DNA from: CAVUXJ01 sp963814975
Lineage (GTDB): Bacteria > Acidobacteriota > Vicinamibacteria > Vicinamibacterales > CAVVIG01
Direction: 5' to 3'
Assembly: GCA_963814975.1 (NCBI GenBank)
Contig: CAWFFB010000011.1
Location: forward strand, 6,149 to 70,148
DNA: 64,000 nt
In this document: in pieces, positions 55,499 through 64,000 of the stretch
Numbering within the stretch: the first letter of the stretch is position 1
How the letters are laid out: every line of letters begins with the position of its first letter
The notes under the pieces: generated by a model
The model's database searches: none
What the model saw: the letters and a program-made list of their open reading frames with translations, nothing else
Told to the model about the DNA's origin: nothing
Made by a program: the position numbers and the translations under genes

Positions 55499-56641
55499 CT
55501 ATGCGGCGTCGGGCGGCTGCAACCGCGAAAGATCCGGCAGAGTCTGGCTCAGCAAGATCAGCTCATCGCCTTCACGCAACGGTCCCGCTTCCCCGCCAAC
55601 CGGGTTCAGCATCATTGTTTCACCGCGGTACAGGCCGATGAGAAGGCAAGCCTTCATCACCGTGCGATCGGGCAGGAACACGCTTGCCGCTGCGACGAAA
55701 TCCATCCCGACAAATTGAGCAGGCACGGGCACCAGGTACATCTCGTTGGCGTCGCGCCGCACCGATAGCAGTTCTTGATAGACGCGCGTCATGCCATGAA
55801 AGAGCGAGGCACGTGCCATCAGCCGCAAGCCGAAGTCGGCGGCCGAGATGACTTCATCGGCACCCGCCTTGCGCATGTGGGACCGGTATTTCGGATCCTG
55901 GCACTCAGCCACGATGTTTGGTTGGCGCTCGTGCGCGCAAACGTTCTTGACGGCAATGCAGCACACGATGGTTTTTCCGTCGGCGTGCTGCGCCTGGCGG
56001 TCATCCGACAAGATGACGACGGAATGCGCTTGCGCAACCTTGGCGCGGCGCAGGATCACTTCGTTGGCCGGGTCACCTTTGACGATATAGACGTCGTTGA
56101 AGGCGGCGTCATCCAGTGTGTCAGGCAGCACGACTTCATCGGGTGTGTCGTGGACGATCACGACTGGCCGCTTGTCGGTGACGATACCGCTGTGCACTTC
56201 GCGTATCCAGTCAAGTGCTCGCGGCGACCAGTTGCACAGCACCAGATGGTTGGACATTTCAAGATTAGGCACTTCACGACTCCTTAGTGCGCGTTCGATC
56301 AGGATCGACGCCACGCTGGCCGTGAACAAACCGGCCAGGGCGACACCGACGACAAGCACGGCGGAAACCACGAGCCGCCCAACAGGAGAGTTGACCTCGA
56401 TTTCGAGCCCGCTGAAGAGGATGACCCAGACGTTCCAGAGAGACTCGCCCAACGTCTCGAACGCAGGATTCCTGCCACGCTCCGCGAAGTGGAGTGCTGT
56501 GCCGCTGACGATCCAGATCACCACGATAGCGATCAGGATTGTCGGGACTTGGTGGCGGTTCCACGCCCTTAGCACGCTCAACAAGGTGTCGCGCCACGAC
56601 ACCCACGACGCTTTGTCCCGACTTCGGCCGAGCTCGCTCAA
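55499..56641 (-). CDS. Ion channel with TrkA-N/TrkA-C (RCK) domains, noncanonical pore
   Basis: 380 residues. Two membrane segments (IAIVVIWIVSGTALHF and LVVSAVLVVGVALAGLFTASV) flank a pore loop, then an RCK domain (NHLVLCNWSPRALDWIREV, VYIVKGDPANEVILRRAKVAQAHSVVILSDD) and a TrkA-C-like end. The expected K+ filter TVGYGD is absent: the loop reads LFSGLEIEVNSPVGR. This resembles the CASTOR/POLLUX-type channels, so selectivity should not be assumed. Start at 56641. Confidence 0.85.
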   Translation of the reverse strand: MSELGRSRDKASWVSWRDTLLSVLRAWNRHQVPTILIAIVVIWIVSGTALHFAERGRNPAFETLGESLWNVWVILFSGLEIEVNSPVGRLVVSAVLVVGVALAGLFTASVASILIERALRSREVPNLEMSNHLVLCNWSPRALDWIREVHSGIVTDKRPVVIVHDTPDEVVLPDTLDDAAFNDVYIVKGDPANEVILRRAKVAQAHSVVILSDDRQAQHADGKTIVCCIAVKNVCAHERQPNIVAECQDPKYRSHMRKAGADEVISAADFGLRLMARASLFHGMTRVYQELLSVRRDANEMYLVPVPAQFVGMDFVAAASVFLPDRTVMKACLLIGLYRGETMMLNPVGGEAGPLREGDELILLSQTLPDLSRLQPPDAA

Positions 56642-57154
56642 GGCCGGGCCTTTGCCTCAGAGGCATCATTCATGTCATTTTCCGTGTGCGAGGCTGTCAC
56701 GATTAGGGCGAGCGGTAGCGGCTCTTCCGTCTTCTGCTGTCACAGGATCTTGCCCTTTTGCCTTGAGGTCGATCGCGCCCTCAGCGTGCCCTCCTTCTCG
56801 TCACCGTCGATCGCCTCGAATGCCGAAATCTTGATTGCCGGCTTGTCGCCATTCGGCAGGGATCTCGCGAAGGACGTAGCGCATCGGCAGGTGCATGGCG
56901 ACGAAGGCAGACGCTAGGAAACATTAGGGCATAATCTCCGTTCTCAGCCCCTCCACCCGCACGACAACGTGCATAAAGCCTTGTCTGCGGCCGATTATCG
57001 CCAAATAGGCGGGAATGCCAAAGGGAAATGACGGTCTGGGAACAGGAACCAAGCGACGCGCCTGCTCGCGGGACGCGCTGCCCTCATCAGGCAGCATCGA
57101 ATTCGGGGGCGTGTTGGCGCCCGGGGAGCTGCTCGCGCACGAGCCGTTCCAGCG
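56642..57154. other. Intergenic with broken minus-strand frames
   Basis: Minus-strand frames such as MHLPMRYVLREIPAEW and, in another frame, GDKPAIKISAFEAIDGD are adjacent and may be one frame-broken gene, but I do not recognise it. Confidence 0.3.
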
Positions 57155-57300
57155 TGCCCCGAATGTCCCGGCGGGCGAGGCCGCCAACGACGACTGGGAT
57201 ACCGGGACGTAGCCGCCGCACGAACCTGGCGATGTTCAACGCGGTCCCGCGCTGGAACGTCATCACCGACAAGCTGAGGACGTCTACACCGGGGCCGCAC
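57155..57300 (-). pseudogene. B12-binding-domain-like fragment
   Basis: DVLSLSVMTFQRGTALNIAR and RRLRPGIPVVVGG resemble the cobalamin-binding N-terminal domain of B12-type radical SAM enzymes. It lacks the radical SAM part; the frame after VVVGG diverges. Lies beside the IS110 copy, which may have carried or cut it. Confidence 0.4.
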
Positions 57301-57336
57301 CTCGACGCCGACCCGAGATTGTGTGGGTGATTCGGC

Positions 57337-58449
57337 TTACGCCGTCAACGGCACCTCCTTGGCAATCGCCCACATGAAGGCAATGAGTTCGCGCGCAATG
57401 GCCGTGACCGCGACATTCGGATGCTTACCACGCGCGGTCAGGCGACGAAAGCGCTTGCACAACCGGACCTGCGCTTTCCAGCCGATGTCTTGAATCGGTT
57501 TGGGCAGCCCGCCGATGCGGCGTTGAAGATGCTCGGACACCTTGGCGGGATGCCGATACGCCCACGCCCCTTCGATCAAGGCGCGCCGCGCGCGGCCGTT
57601 GCCGGCCTTGGTGATGCCGCCTTGGCGACGGGCCGGGCCGCTCGAGTACTCCGAGGGAATCAGGCCGACGAACGCCGCTAACTGCCTCGGCGAGTCGAAG
57701 CGCGTCAGGTCGCCGAGTTCGGCGACGACGGTGATCGCGACGAGCCACTGAACGCCGCGCAACGCCTGCAGCGCTTGCACGACCGGATAGAGCCGCCAGG
57801 CCGGACCGCGCTCAAGGAGCTCGGCCTCGAGCCGGTGGAGCCGGTCGACCTGTTCGTCCACCGCGCGCACCGACTCTTGGAACACGATCTGCTGCGCAGC
57901 GGTCGGACAGACGACTTTCGCGAGATACCGACGATGCGCGTCGGTCCAGTCGGCTCGCCCCACATAATGGCGGCCGAGCCGGAGCAGGAATGCTTGCAGT
58001 CGGAGCTTCGCATTCTTGCGCGTGAGGCGCGCGGCGTCGCGGGCCCGACAGAGATCACGGATCGCTTCATCCTCGACCGTCGGCACATATACGCGCGTCA
58101 GATCGCCGGACCGGAGCAATCGTGCGAGATCGACGGCATCGCGCCGGTCGGTCTTCACCTTGTCGCCGGGCTTCTTGGGAATGAGCGACGGCGCAACGAC
58201 CTGACAGCTGAAACCCTGGCCGGTCAGGTAGCGATGCAGCCCGTAGCCGCACGGGCCGGCCTCGTACGCGAACACGAGGTTCGACGTCTTCGCCTGCAGA
58301 CGCCGAATCAGTTTATTGAGATCCGCTTGTCGGGGCCCAATGGCCCCGACGAACACGGGCGGATCGGCGCACTCGCCTTGCGCGTGGGCCACCGCGATCG
58401 AATCCTTGTGGACGTCGAGACCGACGAAAATCGGAGTAGGCTGTGCCAT
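57337..58449 (-). mobile_element. IS110-family transposase, complete
   Basis: 370 residues, full length. N-terminal DEDD domain: FVGLDVHKDS (Asp), VFAYEAGPCG (Glu) and VKTDRRDAVDLARLL (Asp pair); C-terminal Transposase_20 domain with GVQWLVAITVVAELGDLTRF and EYSSGPARRQGGITKAGNG and the conserved Ser. IS110 enzymes recombine DNA guided by a bridge RNA encoded beside the gene. Start at 58449 with SD GGAGG. I could not define the outer ends. Confidence 0.93.
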
Positions 58450-58565
58450 GGCTGACCTCCGGGAACACAGCGCTGCGGTCCATGCGGCGCTGCGGCTCTG
58501 GCCGACACAGGCTAACCCGCGACGATACCGGAGGTCAGCCGTGTGCTGTTGCCGAAGTCATACTG
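58450..58565 (-). ncRNA. Candidate bridge RNA/structured 5' leader of the IS110 element
   Basis: A 13-bp perfect inverted repeat (GGCTGACCTCCGG, 58450-58462, and CCGGAGGTCAGCC, 58528-58540) closes a 65-nt segment that itself contains the near-repeats AGCGCTGCGG and CGGCGCTGCGG. The inner arm includes the transposase ribosome site GGAGG, so the start would be masked when the stem forms. IS110 bridge RNAs lie in this position, but I cannot confirm the loops. Confidence 0.45.
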
Positions 58566-58701
58566 TCTAGCTCGACACGGCGTTCGGGTTTCGAGGTGAC
58601 CGGCGGATTCTTCATAGTTGGGCGACGCGGCTCTCGCAGTAGTCCACACTGCCATCGCGAGCCCACCTGCACGCGACAGCTCGGGGATGAAGGAGGATCT
58701 C

Positions 58702-59190
58702 GTGGAGCAAAACCGACGCGAATTCTTGAAGACCGACCACGACGTGGCACGCGGGGTGCGGTCGCGGTTCACCTTCCGACCTGGCGCTTCACTCGCGAGT
58801 GTGTGGTCCCCGGACGGAACCCGCGTCGTCTTTAATTCCGACAACAACAGATCCCTGTATCGGAAGCCGGCGAATACCACCGGCACAGAAGAGCTGCTAT
58901 TCCAGGGCAGCGTTAACACCATCCCTCTCGACTGGTCAGGAGACGGGAAGCTGCTCGTGTACCAGATGCAGTCTGGCGCGGCGGGTTCCGATTTGTGGCT
59001 GCTGCCTCTCGACGGCGACCGCAAGCCGGTCCCCTATCTTCAAACGCCGTTCAACGAGGCCAACGGCCAGTTCTCGCCGGATGGGCGATGGATGGCCTAT
59101 GCCTCGAATGAAACCGGACAACCGCAGATTTATGTGCAGGCCATTCCGTTCATCAGCGAACCATGTCCCCCTTCATTCGCGTGCAGTAAT
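58702..59190 (+). pseudogene. Tat-signal leader joined to a PD40-propeller fragment
   Basis: A GTG at 58702 with AAGGAGG upstream begins VEQNRREFLKT, a typical twin-arginine start, but after KT the sequence changes to DHDVARGVRSRFTFRPGASL, a PD40 propeller region with VWSPDGTRVVFNSDNN, PLDWSGDGKLLVYQ, DLWLLPLDGDRKPVP and GQFSPDGRWMAYASNETGQ. Two unrelated gene pieces appear to be joined near 58735. The propeller part then ends prematurely at about 59150. Confidence 0.65.
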
Positions 59191-59210
59191 ATTGTTGCTT
59201 TGGAGGATAG

Positions 59211-59576
59211 ATGGCAAAGCGTCCTATCAGCAAAGGGGATGGTCATGAACATCCTAGTGGTCGAACAACCAGCGAGACAATAACAGCCTTCGCGGAGGAC
59301 CTGGGCGAGCTATTGGGATCCGCTCAGGCCAAGGCCGAAGGCTGGCTGGGCCAGCGCACACAGATCGCCACGTCCTTGGAAGGCATCCGTGATACGGCAA
59401 CCAAGCTCCTGTCCGATCTCGGTCATCAGGCGCAGCGAATAACACGCCGGGATAGATCAACGGCGTCCAGTAATCCTCTCCGCAAGCGCCGGAAGATGTC
59501 AGCAGCCGCCAGGGCGAGGATTTCAGCCGCACAGAAGGCCCGTTGGGCGAAGCTAAGGGCCGCAGGTAAGAAGTAG
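59211..59576 (+). CDS. Small basic protein with a C-terminal AQKARWAK motif
   Basis: 121 residues with GGAGG and ATAG before ATG. The tail KRRKMSAAARARISAAQKARWAKLRAAGKK is rich in Arg, Lys and Ala, with the SAAARARISAAQKARWAK block known from various bacterial proteins as a putative DNA-binding tail. The N-terminal part (SETITAFAEDLGELLGSAQAKAEGWLGQR) looks helical. Probably a nucleoid-associated or regulatory protein, not identified. Confidence 0.7.
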   Translation: MAKRPISKGDGHEHPSGRTTSETITAFAEDLGELLGSAQAKAEGWLGQRTQIATSLEGIRDTATKLLSDLGHQAQRITRRDRSTASSNPLRKRRKMSAAARARISAAQKARWAKLRAAGKK

Positions 59577-59685
59577 TGCCTGCAATGCAGATCCGACGGC
59601 CGAAATCGGCGTGCGCGTGATATATCCCGCGCGCGATTTCGCCGCACAGTTGATCGCGGTCGAGGATCAGGGGCCGCTTTCTCTA

Positions 59686-59800
59686 GGTTTCGTGGTTCTT
59701 GGGTTTTGCTGACTTCTAGGTTCTGCTTAGGTTTTGCCCAGTAACCTGTCACGGCAAAGCGGCCGACAATTCACCTATTTCCCCGCTTTCGCTTAATTTG
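59686..59800. repeat. Interspersed repeat, copy 2
   Basis: Partner of 48116-48235: CTTTCTCTAGGTTTCGTGG through AGTAACCTGTCACGGC and a trailing TTCACCTATTTCC. Confidence 0.8.
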
Positions 59801-59906
59801 ACAATAGGCCGACTAAGGATCCTGAGTATTTCTGAGTCAGACGACGAAGCCGCCAGCGGCATATAATCAGGCCCACACGGTAACTCTGGATTTCACCGGG
59901 TGGCTC

Positions 59907-60006
59907 ATGCGACAACGTGTGCTTCTGCGACGTGCCTTCCGCTCGCGGCCGTTGTCCGCCGCTCTCTGCCTCGGATTGATGCTGGCCGGTGCGGTTGCCG
60001 GGCTAT
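59907..60006 (+). pseudogene. PQQ-type propeller gene, 5' part before the IS21 insertion
   Basis: Encodes a signal peptide (RSRPLSAALCLGLMLAGAVAGL). It joins in frame, if the IS21 copy is removed with one target duplicate, to SADDWPQWR at 62280 onward, the typical start of a PQQ-type propeller protein. See the 3' part at 62277-62895. Confidence 0.85.
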
Positions 60007-60156
60007 TGTCAAGCGACAGGAGAAACTGACCCCCTTCCGACACTAAAACTGACCCCCTCTGATCTGGTGTTTTCGTTCTTGAACGACAGCGCGAGCCGGC
60101 CACGCCGGCGAGCGCCAGGAGAAACCCGAAGCTGGCACGGTGCGAATCGATTCATA

Positions 60157-60936
60157 TCAACCGTCGTTTCGATGCGCGCGCCCGAGCAAGCCTGCCTTCT
60201 TTTTCTGACGGAGACGATAGCTCTCGCCTTGAATCATCAGGGTGTGACTGTGATGCAGGAGCCGATCGAGGATCGCCGCGGCGAGGACGTCGTCGCCAAA
60301 CACGGCACCCCACTGAGTGACGAGCTGGTTCGTGGTGATGAGTAGGCTGCCGCGCTCGTAGCGACGCGCGACGAGCTGAAAAAAGAGGTGGGCGCTGCGG
60401 CGCTCGAACGGCAGGTAGCCGAGCTCGTCGATGATCAGCAGTTTCGGTTTCGTGTAGAACATCAGTCGATCACTGAGCTGGCCGTCGGTTTCCGCCTTCG
60501 ACAGCGCCGCCAGCAGCGCCGTGGCGCTCGTGAAGAGAACCGAGTGGCCCGCTTCGACGACGGCGCGGCCGAGGGCAATCGCGAGATGCGTTTTGCCGAC
60601 GCCCGGCGCACCAAAGATCAGCACGTTTTCGGCTTGGGCAAGAAATCGAGCCGTGGCCAGCTCGCGCACGAGCCGCTGATCGACCGAGGGCTGGAATTTG
60701 AAGTCGAAATCGTCGAGCGTTTTCACCGTGGGAAAATGCGCGATCTTGAGTCCCATGGCGACGCGGGTCCGCTGTTTGGCCTCGACCTCCTGCCGCAGCA
60801 CGCTGTCGAGGAAATCGAGATAGGTCGGCTCCGTCCGCGCGGCGTCATTGAGCACCGCATCGAGACGGTCGGCGACATACCGGAGCCGCAGGCGCGTGAG
60901 CTGCTCGACGACGCGCGCGTGAATGACCACGCTCAT
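60157..60936 (-). CDS. istB: IS21 helper ATPase
   Basis: 259 residues from ATG 60936. AAA+ protein with Walker A (NVLIFGAPGVGKTHLAIALG), Walker B (PKLLIIDELGYLPFERRSAHLFFQ), sensor (GSLLITTNQ) and the C-terminal IS21 helix (DRLLHHSHTLMIQGESYRLR). It selects target DNA and stimulates IstA. It overlaps istA by ATGA. Confidence 0.95.
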   Translation of the reverse strand: MSVVIHARVVEQLTRLRLRYVADRLDAVLNDAARTEPTYLDFLDSVLRQEVEAKQRTRVAMGLKIAHFPTVKTLDDFDFKFQPSVDQRLVRELATARFLAQAENVLIFGAPGVGKTHLAIALGRAVVEAGHSVLFTSATALLAALSKAETDGQLSDRLMFYTKPKLLIIDELGYLPFERRSAHLFFQLVARRYERGSLLITTNQLVTQWGAVFGDDVLAAAILDRLLHHSHTLMIQGESYRLRQKKKAGLLGRAHRNDG

Positions 60937-62210
60937 TGGCCACCGTCCACGACGGCGGCGTAGTCGGCGAGATCGCGTCCGAGCGCCGTCAACTGGGCTG
61001 AGGCGACCCCGATCGGCGGACCGGCCGGCCGCCACAACCCGGCGAAGTGCGTCGGATCGATGACGCGGGTGTAGGGCTCCCGCGACCGCGCGTGCGTCGC
61101 GATGAGCGTGGGCCCGTGGAAAATTCGGACGATCTGATCGTCAATCGCGACGTCGACGTGATCCCGCACGAGCCGATACGGCACGCTGTAGCGCACCGTG
61201 TCGACGTCCACGAACGCGTCGTGTGCCACCCGACGCCGGAGCCGCTGCTCGCGCCAGGGCAACGCGCGCGCCGGGAGCGGCCGCAACATCGGCCGCTCGG
61301 CGCGCTGGAAGCGAACGCTCGGGGCTTCATGGGTGGTCCCGTGCTCGCGCTCATCGGCCGTGGTCATCCACGCCGCCAGGTGGGCCTCGAGCGCCGCAAA
61401 TGAGTCGAAGGCCTGGTCGGCGAGGCCGTTGCGCTTCACGAATTTCACCCCGGCCTCCGTCTTCCCTTTCGTCCGCGCCCGATAGGGGGCGCACGCACGC
61501 GGCTGCACGTCCCAATCGCGGCAGAACGCGAGATACGTCGGATGAAAGATGACCGTCCCCGTCCCGCGATCGCGGCCGACAACTAGCGCCCGCGCATTGT
61601 CCCCGAGCAGGGTGCGCGGCACGCCGCCGAAATGCGTGAACGCGCCAGCGATCCCTTCGCGCCAGTCGTCCTGGCGCTCATTGAGGAAGGCTTTCACGAA
61701 GAGGCGGCGGGAATAACTGAGGACCGCGACCAAGAGGAACACGCGCACCCAGGTGCCCGCGATCTGCACGCGCTTTTGCCCGAAATCGATCTGCAGCTGG
61801 TCGCCCGGCGCCGTTTCGACGCGCACCGTCGCGAGCTGCGCCACCCGGCGCTCGCGTCGCAGGTCGGCCACCGCCCGCTCCAGGGTCCGGACACTGACCG
61901 TCAGCCCACGCTCGGCCAGCAAACGCTGCACCACGACGGCATTCCCGCCCGCCGGCCCTTCGTACAGCGTCCGCGCTTCAAGGCGCCATTCGTCGGTCAG
62001 CCGCCGCGCGGCGGGGCGGATCTGGCCCTCCGCCTCGATCGACTGCCGCAAATATCGCCGGACCGTATTCCGCGCCACCCCGACCGCGCGGGCAATCGCC
62101 TTGCTGCCGACGCCGCAATCCGCGAGTGCGCGAATCGCGAGGACCAGCTCACCTTCGACCACCGGCACCTCCGTAGCAGGAGATACCAGCACATCCCTCT
62201 CGAGCTCCAT
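60933..62210 (-). CDS. istA: IS21 transposase
   Basis: 425 residues. N-terminal HTH (CGVGSKAIARAVGVARNTVRRYLRQ), a DDE catalytic core with GDQLQIDFGQKRV (Asp), GVPRTLLGDNARALV (Asp) and RARTKGKTEAGVKFVKR (Glu), then C-terminal beta barrel (DTVRYSVPYRLVRDHVDV). Starts at 62210. The frame is intact, consistent with a recent insertion. Confidence 0.95.
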   Translation of the reverse strand: MELERDVLVSPATEVPVVEGELVLAIRALADCGVGSKAIARAVGVARNTVRRYLRQSIEAEGQIRPAARRLTDEWRLEARTLYEGPAGGNAVVVQRLLAERGLTVSVRTLERAVADLRRERRVAQLATVRVETAPGDQLQIDFGQKRVQIAGTWVRVFLLVAVLSYSRRLFVKAFLNERQDDWREGIAGAFTHFGGVPRTLLGDNARALVVGRDRGTGTVIFHPTYLAFCRDWDVQPRACAPYRARTKGKTEAGVKFVKRNGLADQAFDSFAALEAHLAAWMTTADEREHGTTHEAPSVRFQRAERPMLRPLPARALPWREQRLRRRVAHDAFVDVDTVRYSVPYRLVRDHVDVAIDDQIVRIFHGPTLIATHARSREPYTRVIDPTHFAGLWRPAGPPIGVASAQLTALGRDLADYAAVVDGGQ

Positions 62211-62276
62211 TCGACCCTCCTCTCGAGGGGGTCAGAATTAGTGTCGCGAGGGGGTCAATATCACTGTCGCTCTACA

Positions 62277-62895
62277 GCTATCGGCCGACGACTGGCCGCA
62301 GTGGCGCGTCAGGGGCGTCTCGCTGTCTGGAACGAGACGGGGATCGTCGAACGATTCCCTGACACAGGACTGCCGGTTTCGTGGCGCACCCAGATCCACG
62401 CGGGATACGCCGGACCATCCGTTGCGAACGGTCGCGTCTTCGTGACAGACGCCGAGCCGGTCGCGTCCAGGCGAAATCAGAGGACCGAGCGGGCGCTGGC
62501 GCTCGACGAGCGCACCGGAAAGATCCTCTGGATCCACGAATGGCAGACCAACTACAGCGGCCTGCAGTTCGTGTCTATGCGATCGGACCGCGGGCGACGC
62601 CGACTGTGGACGGCGACACCGTGTTCGTTCTGGGCACGATGGGCAACCTGCTGGCTCTCGACGTCCAGACCGGGCGCGTGTTGTGGGAGAAGGACTACGT
62701 GCGGGATTTCGGCGCATCGGTGCCAGCCTGGGGCATGGCCGGTGCTCCGCTCGTCGATGGGGACCGCTTGATCTGCCTGGTCGGCGGAGAGCCAGACGCC
62801 AAGCTGGTGGCTCTCGACAAACGCACAGGACAAGAGGTCTGGCGGGCGCTTTCGTCAGACTCTGAGCCCAAGCTGCGCCTTCGTTCGTCAGGAAG
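62277..62895 (+). pseudogene. PQQ-type propeller gene, 3' part after the IS21 insertion
   Basis: Continues the signal peptide encoded at 59907-60006: SADDWPQWR, then WNETGIVERFPDTGLPVSWRTQIHAGYAGP, LALDERTGKILWIHEWQTNY, and after a likely one-base loss near 62570, VYAIGPRATPTVDGDTVFVLG, LLALDVQTGRVLWEKDY and LVALDKRTGQEVW. It ends early, at about 62865. So the gene carries an IS, a frame break and a truncation. Confidence 0.8.
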
Positions 62896-63150
62896 GTCTT
62901 GCTAAGAGCCCTCAGTTTGCAGTCAAGCCGCTTTTCGGCGCGGCACCAGTCGGGTGCTTCAACCGCATGGGTTATAGCTTCAGCCGTTGAGCCCAACGAG
63001 CATGGCGCATATCGCGAATCCTACGATCGCAATTCCCGCAAGTGTCCGAAGCCTGGCGGATATCATCCCAGCGACTCGTCCGTTGCCCCTACAGCCCGGC
63101 GCTCGACTCAGAGCCCGGGCTGTGAAAAGGTAATGACCGCCTCGGGGTGG
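62896..63150. other. Intergenic, no gene recognised
   Basis: 255 bp after the truncated propeller gene; no motif seen. Confidence 0.4.
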
Positions 63151-63864
63151 CTAAAAGCGGACTCCGAAGTTGATTTCGGAGTATTGTGCGTTGGTTGAGC
63201 AACCCTGCTCGCACGGACCACCCGACACCACGGCACCCTGCGCCCGGACCTCCGGGCCCCAGACGTAGTGATAGCGGAATTCGGCGTAAAACTTCGCGGA
63301 CTCGCCGCCGAACGTCACGCCACCCCCCAAGTTGATGCCGAAGTCGTTCGACAATCGGTCGACCAGGATGTTGTCAACCGACACCGCCGCCGGATAGCAC
63401 CAGGGTCCCAATACGGATCGCAGACCGTTAGTGTACCCGACGGCGGGTGACGTCAGCTGTGTACCGTCCGATGATAATAGCCGAGGCCACCGATGCCGTA
63501 TCCTCCAACCTTCGCGGTTCGCGGCAACGCGTAGATGGCGTTGAACGTGACCGAATGAATGTTGTGATTGCTCTCGATCAACTGGGACGAGGCATTTATT
63601 CCGCCCGGGATCCGGAGACACGAGAATCGTCTTCTCGGGTCCTGGCATCCAGTTGTAGTGTACTCCGCCTGAAGGCCGAAAGTCGGCGACACATTGAACG
63701 TCGCGCCGATCCCACCGTTCGCCGCCGGTGTCGAAGGCATCGTTGAGGCCGGAGAGCGGCATCAAGACACCCGCCCCGATGTTGATGCTGACCGGCTTGT
63801 CCTGCGCGCCAGCCGGTGCCGACATGATCAGAAGCCCGAACAGCGCCACCAACAGTTTCCGCAT
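63151..63864 (-). pseudogene. Outer-membrane beta-barrel protein, frame-broken
   Basis: Starts MRKLLVALFGLLIMSAPAGAQ at 63864 with GAGGAG upstream. The barrel sequence is spread over frames: GAGVLMPLSGLNDAFDTGG, then GIGATFNVSPTFGLQAEYT (shift near 63735), SVTFNAIYALP, GGYGIGGLGYY (shift near 63470), then FGINLGGGVTFGGESAKFYAEFRYHYVWGPE and the terminal EINFGVRF. About 235 residues; one-base shifts, not nonsense, break it. An OmpA/Opacity-like porin of unknown role. Confidence 0.7.
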
Positions 63865-64000
63865 GAGCACGCTCCTCTAGATTGAGAGTAATGGTCTGCC
63901 CTATCGCGAAGACAGCCGACGGCTCCTGATGGGAGCATCCGACTTGCCAAAGCTTACATCAAACGGTTTTCGTCGTGTTTTGCTCGTCATCGCGGCGGTC

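Larger units (their letters stand above)
60002..62281. mobile_element. Complete IS21-family insertion sequence with 5-bp target duplication
   Basis: Element 60007-62276 (2270 bp). The ends begin TGTCAAGCGACAG (left) and TGTAGAGCGACAG (right, reverse complement), each followed by two copies of a TGACCCCCT-type repeat (left 60028-60056, right near 62226-62258). The flanking direct repeat is GCTAT (60002-60006 and 62277-62281). It encodes istA and istB on the minus strand. The target is a PQQ-type propeller gene. Confidence 0.92.

Noticed and set aside
57155..57300. Functional B12-dependent radical SAM gene
   Set aside because: Only about 45 family-like residues are present and no CxxxCxxC motif follows.

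Overview
The window looks like a high-GC, Gram-negative Acidobacteriota chromosome, most likely class Vicinamibacteria. This is inferred from gene content, since no rRNA is present. The evidence is tandem Oar-like TonB-dependent receptors with an N-terminal carboxypeptidase-regulatory fold, a DUF6152 secreted protein beside paralogous secreted proteins of unknown function, PD40-propeller remnants, and an imuA-imuB-dnaE2 mutasome operon.

Layout. 1-9.1 kb: three receptor genes in tandem on the minus strand. Each has a long 5' leader packed with copies of a TTCATACC-type repeat behind a shared promoter motif, and the reading frames are broken by many one-base indels. 9.5-14 kb: an RND efflux permease and its lipoprotein adaptor, with no TolC. 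14-26 kb: a secreted and periplasmic oxidative block with an orphan molybdopterin hydroxylase subunit, dienelactone hydrolase, SMP-30 lactonase, two cytochrome c-like proteins, a PQQ-type propeller, three related secreted proteins and DUF6152. 26-34 kb: an MFS exporter and the imuA-imuB-dnaE2 operon, whose three genes all carry in-frame 7-bp-period repeat insertions. 34-41 kb: a response regulator with a small coupled partner, a PLD-like protein with a histone-H1-like tail, a radical SAM pair, a bacterial SET methyltransferase, a YqiA-like hydrolase and a SpoIID-like protein.

41-64 kb is a plastic accessory region. Intact genes (PQQ-dependent sugar dehydrogenase, DUF3011-porin, aquaporin Z, an RCK-type channel) alternate with truncated or chimeric genes, IS110 remnants, one complete IS110-family gene and one complete IS21-family element. 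The IS21 copy has a 5-bp target duplication and interrupts a PQQ-propeller gene.

The most novel signals are the 7-bp-period inverted repeat elements that sit in-frame in all three mutasome genes and recur with locus-specific sequence between genes, and the repeat-array leaders of the receptor genes. No tRNA, rRNA or CRISPR array was seen. Several frame breaks may be assembly errors, because they are densest in paralogous receptor copies; this is stated where it applies.
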